From: Schlegelella_A sp038234975 | GTDB lineage: Bacteria > Pseudomonadota > Gammaproteobacteria > Burkholderiales > Burkholderiaceae_C | DNA: 64,000 nucleotides | NCBI GenBank assembly: GCA_038234975.1 | Contig: JBBSUK010000003.1 | Coordinates: forward strand, 1-64,000 | Direction of reading: 5' to 3' | Part shown: positions 7,764 through 16,586 of the stretch, in pieces | Numbering within the stretch: position 1 is the stretch's first letter | Layout of the letters: each line of letters begins with the position of its first letter | Program-made: the position numbers and the translations under genes | Notes under the pieces: generated by a model | The model's input: the letters and a program-made list of their open reading frames with translations, nothing else | Database searches by the model: none | What the model was told of the DNA's origin: nothing

Positions 7764-9640
7764 GCCGCACCGGCTCGAGCGCGAGCGACAACGCCGAAGC
7801 GACCGCCGTGGCCACCGAGATCCGTTCGCCCCTGTCCGGCAGCGTCGTCGATGTCGTCGTGGCCGTCGGCGAGACCGTCGAGACAGGCGCGGTGGTCGCC
7901 ATCGTCGAGTCGATGAAGATGGAGCACGAGGTCCGCGCGGCCGGGCGCGGACGTGTGGCGTCGGTCCGCGTCGCTGCAGGCGAGGCGGTCGAAGAAGGCC
8001 CGGCGATCGTCGTCGTGATCGATGCCGACGCAGCCGCTCCCGAAGGTGGCCGCGCGCCAGCGCAGGCTGCCACCCGCTCCGAGAGCGTCGCGTCACCGTC
8101 GATCCGCCCCGATCTCGCCGAGCTCGACGCCCGCCACGCACTGACGCTCGATGCGAGCCGGCCCGACGCGGTCGCGCGCCGCCACGCGCTCGGCCTGCGC
8201 ACGGCACGCGAGAACATCGCCGACCTGTGCGACAACGGCAGCTTCGTCGAGTACGGCGCCCTGGCATACGCGGCCCAGGCGACGCGTCGCAGCGTCGACG
8301 AGCTCGTGCGACTGACACCGGCCGACGGCATGGTCACCGGCATCGGCACCGTCAATGCGAAGTCGTTCGGCGCGCCACGGTCGCGCGCCGTGGTGATGGC
8401 CTACGACGCCACCGTGCTCGCCGGCACACAGGGCATGCGCAACCACCAGAAGACCGATCGCCTGCTCGGCGTCGCGTTCGCCGAATCGCTTCCGGTCGTG
8501 TTGTTCGCCGAGGGCGGAGGAGGTCGCCCGGGAGATGTCGACATGCCGATCGTCGCCGGCCTGCATGTGCCGACGTTCGCGGCACTGGCGCGACTGTCGG
8601 GTAAGGTGCCGCTGGTCGCCGTCGTCGCCGGTCGCTGCTTCGCCGGCAACGCTGTGCTCGCAGGCTGCTGCGACGTCGTCATCGCCACGCGCGACAGCTC
8701 GATCGGGCTCGGCGGCCCGGCGATGATCGAAGGCGGCGGGCTCGGCCGCCACGCGCCCGAGGCGATCGGGCCGGGCGACGTGCAGTCGCGCTCGGGCGTG
8801 ATCGACGTGCTCGTCGCCGACGAGGCCGAGGCCGTCGCCGTCGCGAAGCGCTACCTGGCGATGTTCCAGGGCCGACTCGACGCGTGGAGCACGCCCGACG
8901 TCTCGGGGTTGCGCGAGGCGATCCCCGTGCAGCGCCAGCGCGCCTACGATGTCCGCGTCGTCGTCGACGGCATCTTCGATGTCGGCTCGATCGTGGAGTT
9001 GCGCGCCGGCTTCGGGTCGGCGGTCGTGACGGCGCTGGCGCGGCTCGAAGGCAGGCCGGTCGGCGTTGTCGCCAGCCAGCCGTCGCACCTCGGCGGCGCC
9101 GTCGATGCCGACGCCGCCGACAAGGTTGCCCGCTTCTTCCAGCTGTGCGATGCGCACGGGCTGCCGGTGGTGTCACTCATCGACACGCCCGGCTTCATGG
9201 TCGGACCGGCGAGCGAGGCACGGGCTCACGTGCGTCATGCGAGCCGCCTGTTCATCGTCGCGGCGCAGTTGTCGGTGCCGCTCGTCGCGGTCGTGTTGCG
9301 CAAGGCCTATGGGCTGGGCGCGATGGCGCTCGCCGGCGGGAGCCTGCATGCGCCGATGGCGACCGTGTCGTGGCCGAGCGGCGAGTTCGGGGCGATGGGA
9401 ATCGAGGGCGCGGTCGACCTCGGCTACCGCAAGGAGCTGGAGGCCGCCGGCGACGGCCGCAACGCGCTCCGCACGCGGCTCGTCGCCGCCGAGTACGAAA
9501 AGGGCAAGGCGATCTCGGCTGCCGCGACGCTCGAGATCGATGCCGTGATCGATCCGGCGCTCACACGCGACTGGATCGTCAGGGTGCTGCCAGACGCCGC
9601 ATCCACACGGCGGTCCGGACGATTCGTCGACGCCTGGTGA
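7760..9640 (+). CDS. biotinyl-domain/carboxyltransferase fusion (acyl-CoA carboxylase type)
   Basis: An N-terminal biotinyl carrier domain (residues about 17-90) with the biotinylation motif ESMKMEHE (Lys53) is fused to a carboxyltransferase of the acetyl/propionyl-CoA carboxylase family (about 110-626). Features include a crotonase-like GGGGRPGDVDMP loop, an oxyanion segment GRCFAGNAVLAGCCDV, and a second half with IDTPGFMVG and LRKAYGLGAMALAGG. It would transfer carboxyl groups from biotin to an acyl-CoA, but no biotin carboxylase gene is in the window, so that subunit must be elsewhere. The start could be TTG at 7760, overlapping the dadA stop, or GTG at 7808. Confidence 0.85.
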   Translation: MSRTGSSASDNAEATAVATEIRSPLSGSVVDVVVAVGETVETGAVVAIVESMKMEHEVRAAGRGRVASVRVAAGEAVEEGPAIVVVIDADAAAPEGGRAPAQAATRSESVASPSIRPDLAELDARHALTLDASRPDAVARRHALGLRTARENIADLCDNGSFVEYGALAYAAQATRRSVDELVRLTPADGMVTGIGTVNAKSFGAPRSRAVVMAYDATVLAGTQGMRNHQKTDRLLGVAFAESLPVVLFAEGGGGRPGDVDMPIVAGLHVPTFAALARLSGKVPLVAVVAGRCFAGNAVLAGCCDVVIATRDSSIGLGGPAMIEGGGLGRHAPEAIGPGDVQSRSGVIDVLVADEAEAVAVAKRYLAMFQGRLDAWSTPDVSGLREAIPVQRQRAYDVRVVVDGIFDVGSIVELRAGFGSAVVTALARLEGRPVGVVASQPSHLGGAVDADAADKVARFFQLCDAHGLPVVSLIDTPGFMVGPASEARAHVRHASRLFIVAAQLSVPLVAVVLRKAYGLGAMALAGGSLHAPMATVSWPSGEFGAMGIEGAVDLGYRKELEAAGDGRNALRTRLVAAEYEKGKAISAAATLEIDAVIDPALTRDWIVRVLPDAASTRRSGRFVDAW

Positions 9641-9665
9641 GCGGCCGGGGCACGGCTCGCGGCGC

Positions 9666-9878
9666 TCAGTCGACGGAGTGGTCGAATCCGCTCGACGGCG
9701 GGTCGGCCCAGTGGCCGGCGACGAGCGCCGGGTGAGCCGCTTCGTAGCCGAGCGCGAAGTCGGTGGCCTCGGTGTCGTAGCTGCCCTGGTTCGCGGCGCG
9801 CGGCTTCATCGCGGCCGGTCCACCTCCGGAGAAGTACCAGCGCTTCACGTCGTCGACCCAATCGGAATCGTTGTTCAT
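9666..9878 (-). CDS. small hypothetical protein (70 residues)
   Basis: A 70-residue acidic protein starting MNNDSDWVDDVKRWYFSGG and containing ALGYEAAHPALVAGHWADPP. I recall short proteins of this pattern in Burkholderiales, but they have no assigned function. The internal ATG at 9878 is preferred because the N-terminal MNNDSDW pattern looks natural; the frame opens eight codons earlier. It ends 25 bases after the convergent carboxyltransferase gene. Confidence 0.68.
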   Translation of the reverse strand: MNNDSDWVDDVKRWYFSGGGPAAMKPRAANQGSYDTEATDFALGYEAAHPALVAGHWADPPSSGFDHSVD

Positions 9879-10084
9879 GTCGTACCCGATGCTGCTTCGC
9901 AAGGCCGCCGGAACTGTCGATGGACCGCCACGAACCCACTATCGACCGCCCGAGGTCGAAGCGGTAGGAACGAACCGACAGTCGGCCGCGCGCACCGCTT
10001 CGGCAGCTGCCAATCCGTCACGCGCGACCAGCAGCGGCGACGAGCGGTCACGGCGTTATCGTCGCCGGTCGAGGTGACCGCACC

Positions 10085-10909
10085 ATGACATCGACTCCAA
10101 CGAGCATCCGCATCGGCATCGGCGGCTGGACCTTCCCGCCGTGGCGCGACAACTTCTACCCGGCCGGGCTGCCGCCCGCCAGGGAGCTCGCCTACGCTGC
10201 CGAGCGCCTGACGGCGATCGAGATCAACGCGACCTACTACCGGCTGCAGTCGGCCGCGAGCTTCGCCAAGTGGCGCGACTGCACGCCCGAAGGCTTCGTG
10301 TTCGCCGTGAAGGGCTCGAAGTACGTCACCAACCGGCGCGTGCTCGCCGAGGCGGGCGAATCGCTGCAGCGGTTCATGTCAAGCGGCTTGATCGAGCTCG
10401 GCGACAAGCTCGGTCCCCTCGTCTGGCAGTTCGCGACGACCAAGGCGTTCGACGCCGAAGACTTCGGCGCCTTTCTTCGTCTGCTGCCACGCGAACTCGG
10501 TGGCCGCGCACTGCGCCATGCGGTGGAGGTGAGGCACCCGTCGTTCGTGTCCGAGGCCTTCGTCGAACTCGCTCGAGCCCATCGCGTCGCGTGTGTGTTC
10601 GCCGACTCCGACAAGTACCCGTCGTTCGCCGACCTGAGCGCCGACTTCGTGTATGCGCGACTGATGAAGACGGTGGCCGACGAGCCGACCGGCTATGCGC
10701 CGGATCGCATCGCGTTCTGGGCTGACGCAGCAGCGCGCTGGTCCGCCGGCGACGACCTAGCCGAGTTGCCGCACGCCGGCCCAGCCGCCGCCGCGCCTTT
10801 GCCGCGCGACGTCTACGCGTTTTTCATCAGCGGGGCGAAGGAGCGAGCGCCGGCTGCCGCGATGGCGACGATCGAAGCAGTCGAGCGCGGGCGGGCCACC
10901 CGCACGTGA
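10085..10909 (+). CDS. DUF72 (YecE-like) domain protein
   Basis: A 274-residue member of the DUF72 family, TIM-barrel proteins with no established reaction. The family start IRIGIGGWTFPPWRDNFYP is at about residues 8-26, followed by EINATYYR, FAVKGSKYVTNRR and AVEVRHPSF, all conserved in the family. The length is normal. The 206-base gap upstream shows no other gene. Confidence 0.92.
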   Translation: MTSTPTSIRIGIGGWTFPPWRDNFYPAGLPPARELAYAAERLTAIEINATYYRLQSAASFAKWRDCTPEGFVFAVKGSKYVTNRRVLAEAGESLQRFMSSGLIELGDKLGPLVWQFATTKAFDAEDFGAFLRLLPRELGGRALRHAVEVRHPSFVSEAFVELARAHRVACVFADSDKYPSFADLSADFVYARLMKTVADEPTGYAPDRIAFWADAAARWSAGDDLAELPHAGPAAAAPLPRDVYAFFISGAKERAPAAAMATIEAVERGRATRT

Positions 10910-10910
10910 G

Positions 10911-10952
10911 CAAGCCCCGCGCGACGCCCTGAGAGCGGCGCGTGCGGGGCTT
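10911..10952. terminator. Inverted repeat after the DUF72 gene, possible bidirectional terminator
   Basis: CAAGCCCCGC (10911-10920) pairs perfectly with GCGGGGCTTG further on, between the convergent DUF72 and DUF1328 genes. There is no T run on either side, so termination rests on position and stem strength only. Confidence 0.5.
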
Positions 10953-10993
10953 GAATGTTGCCGGGCCGCGGCAGAGTCGGGCCCGCGCCGAGG

Positions 10994-11158
10994 CTACGAG
11001 CCCCTGTTGCGTCCGAACAGGAATGCGGCGATCGCCAGGATGACGAAGACGACGAACAGGATCTTGGCGATGCCGGCTGCGCCCGCGGCGATGCCACCGA
11101 AGCCGAACAGCGCGGCGATCAGGGCGATGACGAAGAAGACGACGGCGTAGTGAAGCAT
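10994..11158 (-). CDS. DUF1328 small membrane protein
   Basis: A 54-residue, almost wholly hydrophobic protein with two membrane segments (residues about 3-22 and 28-48). The sequence LIAALFGFGGIAAGAAGIAK is the hallmark of DUF1328 (YtjA-like) proteins. These are often stress-related, but no reaction is known. The ATG at 11158 has AGGAG nine bases upstream. A 273-base gap separates it from the next gene and holds only a weak GTTCGG/CCGAAC hairpin near 11183. Confidence 0.9.
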   Translation of the reverse strand: MLHYAVVFFVIALIAALFGFGGIAAGAAGIAKILFVVFVILAIAAFLFGRNRGS

Positions 11159-11431
11159 GGTGGTGAACTCCTGGCTGCGCCCGGTTCGGAGGACCGAACG
11201 TCCAATGGCGTGCGGGCAATCATCGGCGTGGCGATCGACGCGGCGGATAGGTCGCACAGCAACGACCGTGTCGGTCGGCGCCGGGCGGCATGTCGGACGC
11301 TTCCGACGGGCACGGCATCGGGCCGGCGCAACGAAGTGCGGCAAACCGCGTCAGCCTTCACGCCCGTGGCCGTGTTGCCACCACGTCGCGGCTGAAGATA
11401 TGCCGGTGCCTAGCAACGCCGGGAGATGTGA

Positions 11432-11848
11432 GTGAACGCAACGGAGATCGCGATCTACGCCGTCGAGACGAGGGCGATCATCCACATCCTGTGGGGGCTG
11501 CTGCTCATCACCTCGATCACGCTGGTGAGCGTCGTCGTCATGCACGTGCTGCTGCGCCTGAAGCTGCGAACCGCCAAGCGACGTGAGGCCCAGTTCGCGC
11601 GGCACATCGCGTCGAAGGCGGAGGACGTCGCAAGGCTGGAGGCGCGCGTCGCCGAGCTGGCGACGGTCCAGTCGGGTCAGGACGAGGCGAAGGCCGAAGC
11701 GAAGCGACTCGAGGCGATCCGCGCCAAGACCGAGCAGCGGCTGGTCAAGCAGAACGCCGAGGTCGATCGGCTGCGCGCCAAGCTCACCGCGCAGGGTGCC
11801 GAGCTCGCGCACCTGCGCGCGCTGGTCGAGCACGTCGGCGACGTGTGA
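11432..11848 (+). CDS. single-pass membrane coiled-coil protein of unknown function
   Basis: A 138-residue protein with one transmembrane helix at about residues 16-41 (IIHILWGLLLITSITLVSVV), followed by a basic KLRTAKRRE stop-transfer stretch and a long heptad-rich coiled coil to the C-terminus. It is probably a small inner-membrane scaffold with a cytoplasmic coiled coil. The GTG start at 11432 has GGGAG upstream. I recognise no family. Confidence 0.72.
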   Translation: MNATEIAIYAVETRAIIHILWGLLLITSITLVSVVVMHVLLRLKLRTAKRREAQFARHIASKAEDVARLEARVAELATVQSGQDEAKAEAKRLEAIRAKTEQRLVKQNAEVDRLRAKLTAQGAELAHLRALVEHVGDV

Positions 11849-11866
11849 GCCTGGCCGGCCGGCGAG

Positions 11867-14800
11867 CTACATGCTCCTGCGGTACTGCCCGCCGACCTCG
11901 AACAGCGCGTCGGTGATCTGGCCGAGCGAGCAGACGCGCACCGCGTCCATCAGCACGGCGAAGACGTTGCCGTTGTCGATCACGGTCTTTCTGAGCCGCT
12001 CGAGCATCGCCGGCGCTTCGCTGGCGTGGTCGGCGTGGAAGTCGGCGAGGCGCGTCAGCTGACTCTGCTTCTCGGCCTCGGTCGATCGCTGCAGCTCGAC
12101 GTGTTCGGGTGCCGCGTCGCCCTTGGGGTTGCGGAAGGTGTTGACGCCGACGATCGGGTACTCGCCCGTGTGCTTGAGCATCTCGTAGTGCATCGACTCT
12201 TCCTGGATCTTGCCGCGCTGGTAGCCCGTCTCCATCGCGCCGAGCACGCCACCGCGCTCGGCGATGCGCTCGAACTCGGACAGCACGGCCTCCTCCACCA
12301 GCTCGGTCATCTCGTCGATGATGAACGCGCCCTGGTTCGGGTTCTCGTTCTTCGCCAGCCCCCATTCGCGGTTGATGACGAGCTGGATCGCCATCGCCCG
12401 GCGCACGCTGTCCTCGGTCGGCGTGGTGATCGCCTCGTCGAAGGCGTTGGTGTGCAGCGAGTTGCAGTTGTCATAGATCGCGATCAGGGCCTGCAGGGTG
12501 GTGCGGATGTCGTTGAACTGCACCTCCTGCGCATGCAGGCTGCGTCCGCTCGTCTGCACGTGGTACTTGAGCTTTTGCGAGCGCTCGTTGGCGCCGTAGC
12601 GCTCGCGCATCGCCACCGCCCAGATGCGCCGCGCCACCCGGCCCATCACCGTGTATTCCGGGTCCATGCCGTTGGAGAAGAAGAACGACAGGTTGGGCGC
12701 GAAGTCGTCGATCTTCATGCCGCGCGCCAGATACGCCTCGACGAAGGTGAAGCCGTTGGAGAGCGTGAAGGCGAGCTGGCTGATCGGGTTCGCGCCCGCT
12801 TCGGCGATGTGATAGCCCGAGATCGAGACCGAGTAGAAGTTCTTCACGTCGTGTGCGACGAACCACTCGGCGATGTCGCCCATCACCTTGAGGCTGAATT
12901 CGGTCGAGAAGATGCAGGTGTTCTGGCCCTGGTCCTCCTTGAGGATGTCGGCCTGCACGGTGCCGCGCACGTTGGCGAGCGCCCAGGCGCGGATCTTCGC
13001 AGCTTCATCGTCGGTCGGCTGGCGGCCGTTGTCGGCTGCGAACCTGTCGAGGTTCTGGTCGATCGCGGTGTTCATGAACATCGCCAGGATCGTCGGCGCA
13101 GGGCCGTTGATCGTCATCGACACCGAGGTCGCAGGATTGGTCAGGTCGAACCCGCCGTACAGCACCTCCAGGTCGGCCAGCGTCGCGATCGACACGCCGG
13201 AGTTGCCGACCTTGCCGTAGATGTCGGGACGCACGGCCGGGTCGTGCCCGTAGAGCGTGACCGAGTCGAAAGCCGTCGACAGGCGCTTGGCGGGCATGCC
13301 TTCGGAGAGGAGCTTGAAGCGGCGATTGGTCTTGAACGCGTCGCCCTCGCCGGCGAACATGCGGGTCGGATCCTCGTTCTCGCGCTTGAAGGCGAAGGTG
13401 CCGGCGGTGTAGGGGAAGGAGCCCGGCACGTTGTCGAGCAGCAGCCACTTCAGGATCTCGCCGTCGTCTTCCCACGTCGGCAGCGCCACCTTGCGGACCT
13501 TGCTGCCTGACAGCGTGGTGTGGGTCAGCGCGGTGCGGATCTCCTTGTCGCGGATGCGGACGACGTATTCGTCGCCGGCGTAGGCCTTCTGCATGTCGGG
13601 CCACATCGCGAGCAGCTTCTTCGCACGCGGCGCAAGCCTCGATTCGCGATCGGTGGCGAGCGCTTCGAGTTCGACCGTGGCGCCGGCGGATTGCGCCTTC
13701 GCCTTTTCGAGCATCCGGCCGCTCGCGCGGAGCTGCTGCACCTCTCGCGCCATGCGCGACTGCGCCAGTGCCTCCTGCTTGTAGTCGCGGACCGTGTCGG
13801 CGATCTCGGCAAGGTAGCGTGCCCGCGACGGTGGCACGATCGGAACCTGGTGCGTGCTGTGTCGCGTCGCGACGGTAGGCAGCGTGGCGGGCTGGAGCGC
13901 GAGCCCTAGCGCGGCGAGCCGCGGCACCATCGCCTGGTAGAGCGCGGTCACGCCGTCGTCGTTGAAGCGGCTGGCCATCGTGCCGAAGACCGGCATCGCG
14001 GCGGGCTTCTCGGCGAATGCGCTGCGGTTGCGCTGTACCTGCTTGGCGACGTCGCGGAGCGCGTCGGCGGCGCCCTTGCGATCGAACTTGTTGATCGCCA
14101 CGAACTCCGCGAAGTCGAGCATGTCGATCTTCTCGAGCTGGCTGGCGGCGCCGTACTCCGGTGTCATCACGTAGACCGGCACGTCGACCAGCGGCACGAT
14201 CGCCGCGTCGCCCTGGCCGATGCCCGAGGTCTCGACGACGACGAGGTCGAATCCGGCGGCCCTGACCGCGGCGAGCACGTCGGGCAGCGCCTGGCTGATC
14301 TCGGAGCTCGCGTCGCGCGTGGCGAGCGAGCGCATGAAGACACGTGGCCCGTCGCTCCACGGTCCGATCGCGTTCATGCGGATGCGGTCGCCGAGCAGCG
14401 CGCCGCCGCTCTTGCGCCGGCTCGGGTCGATCGAGATCACGGCGATCTGCAGCCGGTCGCCCTGGTCGAGGCGCAGGCGCCGGATCAGCTCGTCGGTCAG
14501 GCTCGACTTGCCGGCACCGCCCGTGCCGGTGATGCCGACGACCGGCGTGTTCGCCGCCTTCGCCTCGCTGCGCACCGCATCGAGCAGCTTCGGCGCGACC
14601 GCCCGGTTCTCGATCGCCGTGATCAGCTGCGCCAAGGCGCGGCGGGCCGACGGCGAATCGCCGCGGATCGCCTCGACTGTTTCCGGCGCAGCGGGTGACA
14701 GGTCGACGTCGCAGCGCATCACCATCTCGCCGATCATTCCCTGCAGGCCCATGCGCTGCCCATCCTCGGGGCTGAAGATGCGCGCCACGCCGGCGGCGTG

Positions 14801-15160
14801 CAGCTCGGCGATCTCGGTCGGCACGATGACGCCGCCGCCGCCGCCGAACACCTGGATCTCCCCGCCGCCCTGCTCGCGCAGCCGTTCGAGCATGTACTTG
14901 AAGTACTCGACGTGGCCGCCCTGGTAGGAGCTGATGGCGATGCCCTGCACGTCTTCCTGCAGCGCCGCGGTCACCACGTCGTCGACCGAACGGTTGTGGC
15001 CGAGGTGGATCACCTCGGTGCCCATCCCCTGCAGGATGCGGCGCATGATGTTGATGGCGGCGTCGTGGCCGTCGAACAGGCTCGCCGCGGTGACGAAGCG
15101 GACCTTGTGCTTCGGGCGGTACTCGGCGAGTGCGCGGTAGTCGGCGGAAAGTTCGGTCAT
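11867..15160 (-). CDS. icmF: fused isobutyryl-CoA mutase with GTPase chaperone domain (IcmF)
   Basis: Adenosylcobalamin-dependent carbon-skeleton mutase interconverting isobutyryl-CoA and n-butyryl-CoA (some IcmF enzymes also accept isovaleryl-CoA). The order of the 1097-residue protein is diagnostic. A B12-binding domain comes first (Asp30 and His32 of DGHDAA), then a MeaB-type G domain with P-loop GITGTGGAGKSS (209-220), then the mutase TIM barrel from about residue 540 with SFPYTAGTF near 578. Ordinary methylmalonyl-CoA mutase has the B12 domain at the C-terminus and a separate MeaB. The ATG at 15160 starts MTELSADYRAL. The neighbouring PPK2 gene is on the same strand upstream. Confidence 0.95.
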   Translation of the reverse strand: MTELSADYRALAEYRPKHKVRFVTAASLFDGHDAAINIMRRILQGMGTEVIHLGHNRSVDDVVTAALQEDVQGIAISSYQGGHVEYFKYMLERLREQGGGEIQVFGGGGGVIVPTEIAELHAAGVARIFSPEDGQRMGLQGMIGEMVMRCDVDLSPAAPETVEAIRGDSPSARRALAQLITAIENRAVAPKLLDAVRSEAKAANTPVVGITGTGGAGKSSLTDELIRRLRLDQGDRLQIAVISIDPSRRKSGGALLGDRIRMNAIGPWSDGPRVFMRSLATRDASSEISQALPDVLAAVRAAGFDLVVVETSGIGQGDAAIVPLVDVPVYVMTPEYGAASQLEKIDMLDFAEFVAINKFDRKGAADALRDVAKQVQRNRSAFAEKPAAMPVFGTMASRFNDDGVTALYQAMVPRLAALGLALQPATLPTVATRHSTHQVPIVPPSRARYLAEIADTVRDYKQEALAQSRMAREVQQLRASGRMLEKAKAQSAGATVELEALATDRESRLAPRAKKLLAMWPDMQKAYAGDEYVVRIRDKEIRTALTHTTLSGSKVRKVALPTWEDDGEILKWLLLDNVPGSFPYTAGTFAFKRENEDPTRMFAGEGDAFKTNRRFKLLSEGMPAKRLSTAFDSVTLYGHDPAVRPDIYGKVGNSGVSIATLADLEVLYGGFDLTNPATSVSMTINGPAPTILAMFMNTAIDQNLDRFAADNGRQPTDDEAAKIRAWALANVRGTVQADILKEDQGQNTCIFSTEFSLKVMGDIAEWFVAHDVKNFYSVSISGYHIAEAGANPISQLAFTLSNGFTFVEAYLARGMKIDDFAPNLSFFFSNGMDPEYTVMGRVARRIWAVAMRERYGANERSQKLKYHVQTSGRSLHAQEVQFNDIRTTLQALIAIYDNCNSLHTNAFDEAITTPTEDSVRRAMAIQLVINREWGLAKNENPNQGAFIIDEMTELVEEAVLSEFERIAERGGVLGAMETGYQRGKIQEESMHYEMLKHTGEYPIVGVNTFRNPKGDAAPEHVELQRSTEAEKQSQLTRLADFHADHASEAPAMLERLRKTVIDNGNVFAVLMDAVRVCSLGQITDALFEVGGQYRRSM

Positions 15161-15185
15161 GGGGCGATGTCCTTGCGCTTCGTCG

Positions 15186-16037
15186 TCAGACGATCTTCAG
15201 CTTCGCGAGCTTCGGGTCGCCGGGCGGATAGCGCAGCTTCAGCCCGCTCAATGCTTCCTTCACTGCCGTGGCGATCATCAGGTTGCGGTGGGTCTTCGAG
15301 TCGGCGGGGACGATCGTCCACGGCGCCCACGGCGTTCCGGTGGCGGCGATCGTCTCCGAGTAGGCGCGCTGGTAGGCGTCCCAGTGTTTGCGCGTGTCGA
15401 GGTCACCGCCGGCGAACTTCCAGTGCTTGGTCGGGTCGTCCAGGCGTGCCTGCAGCCGCTCGCGCTGCTCGTCCTTCGAGATGTGGAGCAGGAACTTGAG
15501 GACCAGCGTGCCGGTCTCGGCGAGCATCCGCTCGAAGGCGTTGATATGGGCGTAGCGGCGGATCGTCTCGTCGCGGTCGATCCAGCCCATGACCGGCGGC
15601 ACCAGCACGTCCTCGTAGTGGCTGCGGTTGAAGATCGTGATCTCGCCTGCGGCCGGAACCTGGGCGTGGATGCGCCAGAGAAAGTCATGGGCGCGCTCGA
15701 CCTCGGTCGGCGCCTTCCATCCCACGGCATGCACGCCGAGCGCGCTGGTGCGGCTGAATACGCCGCGTATGGTGCCGTCCTTGCCGGCCGTGTCGGTACC
15801 CTGCAGCACGACCAGGACCTTGTAGCGCCGGTCGGCGTAGAGCAGGTCCTGCAGCGCGTCGATATCCTCTGCCAGTCGGTCGACGACCTCCTTGTCGTCG
15901 CCCTTGTCGCCGCTCGAGAACGGCTTGGCGCCGGGGTCGAAGCGGGTCAGCTCGAAGGTCGCGTCGGCGGCGATTCCGGCGGCGCCCGGACCCGACCATC
16001 TGAAATCGTCGAGCGTCGGGGCAGGGGTCTTCGGCAC
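15186..16037 (-). CDS. ppk2: polyphosphate kinase 2 family protein
   Basis: Polyphosphate-driven nucleotide kinase, 283 residues. Walker A is GTDTAGKDG (80-88), the conserved FNRSHYEDVLVPPV segment carries Walker B-type residues, and the lid with WKAPTEVERAHDFLWRIH lies between. One-domain PPK2 enzymes phosphorylate AMP, ADP or GDP using polyphosphate; which one this prefers cannot be told here. The start is GTG at 16037 with GAGGAAG upstream; the frame continues further only as antisense. It ends 25 bases before icmF begins, so the two may be co-transcribed. Confidence 0.92.
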   Translation of the reverse strand: MPKTPAPTLDDFRWSGPGAAGIAADATFELTRFDPGAKPFSSGDKGDDKEVVDRLAEDIDALQDLLYADRRYKVLVVLQGTDTAGKDGTIRGVFSRTSALGVHAVGWKAPTEVERAHDFLWRIHAQVPAAGEITIFNRSHYEDVLVPPVMGWIDRDETIRRYAHINAFERMLAETGTLVLKFLLHISKDEQRERLQARLDDPTKHWKFAGGDLDTRKHWDAYQRAYSETIAATGTPWAPWTIVPADSKTHRNLMIATAVKEALSGLKLRYPPGDPKLAKLKIV

Positions 16038-16136
16038 GCAGCTTCCTCTTGCAGGGGTTGCGGCAGTGTACGCAGCGGCGCAGCGAAACACGGCATCATC
16101 GAAGCCCGTGCCGAGCGCCGGTCGAGGGAGGCAGCC

Positions 16137-16574
16137 ATGCAGACGATGATCACCCGCGTCCTCACCGCCCTCGCGCTCGCCGTCGGCCTGGCCGGGCCGG
16201 CCGCGGCCGAACCGGTGTCGGCGGCCGACACCGAGGCCGTCCGCAGCCTCGTCGAGGCGCAGCTCGCGGCGTTCGCCGCCGAAGATTCGGAACGTGCCTT
16301 CGGCTACGCCGCGCCGACCATCCGCGAGGCGTTCGGCAACAGCGCCGAGCGCTTCATGACGATGGTGCGCTCGAGCTATCCGATGGTGTATCGGCCGTCG
16401 GAGGTCGTCTTCCTCCGGCCGGAGTGGGTCGACGGCACGCTGGTCCAGGGCGTGCAGATGACCGACGCGGGCGGGCGTCTGTGGCTGGCTGTCTACAACC
16501 TCGATCGCCAGCCCGACCGAAGCTGGCGCATCGCCGGTTGCTCGGTGCGCCCGCAAACCGGCCGCCTGACCTGA
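16137..16574 (+). CDS. exported DUF4864 protein
   Basis: A 145-residue secreted protein. The N-terminus is a clear signal peptide (MQTMITRVLTALALAVGLAG, cleavage after AAAEP-type residues near 24). The mature part begins ADTEAVRSLVEAQLAAFAAED and contains APTIREAFGNSAERFMTMV, the DUF4864 pattern. That fold resembles SnoaL/NTF2-like barrels, but no activity is known. The ATG at 16137 has GAGGGAGG seven bases upstream. coaX follows 12 bases later. Confidence 0.88.
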   Translation: MQTMITRVLTALALAVGLAGPAAAEPVSAADTEAVRSLVEAQLAAFAAEDSERAFGYAAPTIREAFGNSAERFMTMVRSSYPMVYRPSEVVFLRPEWVDGTLVQGVQMTDAGGRLWLAVYNLDRQPDRSWRIAGCSVRPQTGRLT

Positions 16575-16586
16575 ACCGGGCTCTCG

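Noticed and set aside
11183..11200. GTTCGG/CCGAAC hairpin in the DUF1328 upstream gap as a regulatory RNA
   Set aside because: Six-base stem is too short to support a call.
12026..13510. Plus-strand frame of 494 residues inside icmF
   Set aside because: Fully antisense to a clear IcmF protein; composition typical of the antisense of a GC-rich gene.
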